A stretch of DNA of 13,761 bases, taken from positions 1 to 13,761 of the forward strand of contig CAJUAR010000074.1 in NCBI GenBank assembly GCA_910584495.1, given 5' to 3'. How positions within the stretch are numbered: the stretch's first letter is position 1; every line of letters begins with the position of its first letter. The stretch comes from an uncultured Muribaculaceae bacterium (GTDB taxonomy: Bacteria > Bacteroidota > Bacteroidia > Bacteroidales > Muribaculaceae). The notes beneath the pieces are model-generated. The model was not told the origin of the DNA. It did no database searches and was given only the letters and a program-made list of their open reading frames with translations. Below are positions 13,661-13,761 of this stretch, piece by piece. Both the position numbers and the translations under genes were made by a program.

Positions 13661-13718
13661 TCGCAAAGGATTTTAAGTGGTTTTAAACGCCGTGATCGGC
13701 ATGATTGTTCGGCGGCGA

Positions 13719-13740
13719 AGTGTTAAATTAGTGTTAAATT
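13719..13740 (+). repeat. Tandem 11-bp repeat AGTGTTAAATT x2
   Basis: Two perfect, directly adjacent copies (13719-13729 and 13730-13740) lie in the leader expected from the promoter at 13628-13658. Their role is unknown. Confidence 0.85.
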
Positions 13741-13761
13741 CGCTTGAAAATTTGGCAGGTT

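Noticed and set aside
1..13761. CRISPR array, tRNA, rRNA, insertion sequence or defence genes
   Set aside because: No regularly spaced repeats, cloverleaf-like sequence, transposase motifs or known defence domains were found on reading both strands by eye.

Overview
This window looks like chromosomal, mostly housekeeping DNA from a member of the Bacteroidota, most likely the order Bacteroidales. Three things point that way. Several intergenic regions carry the Bacteroidota -7 promoter form TAnnTTTG, often read as TTTGCAG. Shine-Dalgarno sites are generally absent, with A/T-rich stretches before start codons. The gene content also fits: parvulin foldases, an OmpH-like lipoprotein, a 59-residue GISC-type membrane protein and an NSS transporter. 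The moderate GC content would suit a Muribaculaceae-like gut organism, but I cannot fix the family or genus from the sequence alone.

Layout. (1) 64-3255, plus strand: a compact envelope-folding unit made of a two-parvulin periplasmic foldase, an overlapping SurA-like lipoprotein without a recognisable isomerase domain, and a small C_GCAxxG_C_C redox-type protein. (2) 3270-5525, minus strand: pepD dipeptidase followed after 6 nt by a muramidase-like lipoprotein. (3) 5664-6494, plus: a promoter, a 59-aa membrane protein and an OmpH/Skp-like lipoprotein. (4) 6519-7632: a hairpin, a single GT4 glycosyltransferase gene and a strong terminator. (5) 7618-7884, minus: the decayed 3' end of an unidentified gene. 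(6) 7918-10680, plus: a promoter, yraN, a long-form Xaa-Pro aminopeptidase and a gamma-carbonic-anhydrase-like protein. (7) 10682-12315, minus: an 11-TM NSS transporter with a one-base-overlapping small single-TM protein. (8) 12316-12508: a divergent promoter region. (9) 12509-13561, plus: class II fructose-bisphosphate aldolase with a 5' leader hairpin and a strong terminator. (10) 13562-13761: no gene, but a likely promoter and short repeats leading into a gene beyond the window.

How the genes work together. The first unit and the OmpH-like pair probably serve outer-membrane protein folding. PepD, the Xaa-Pro aminopeptidase and the NSS transporter fit peptide and amino-acid metabolism. The aldolase is central glycolysis. 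I see no CRISPR array, insertion sequence, tRNA, rRNA or defence island. The most interesting items are modest: the transporter plus small-TM-protein pair, the foldase plus redox-protein unit, the muramidase-like lipoprotein, the gene remnant at 7618-7884, and the hairpins placed close to starts.
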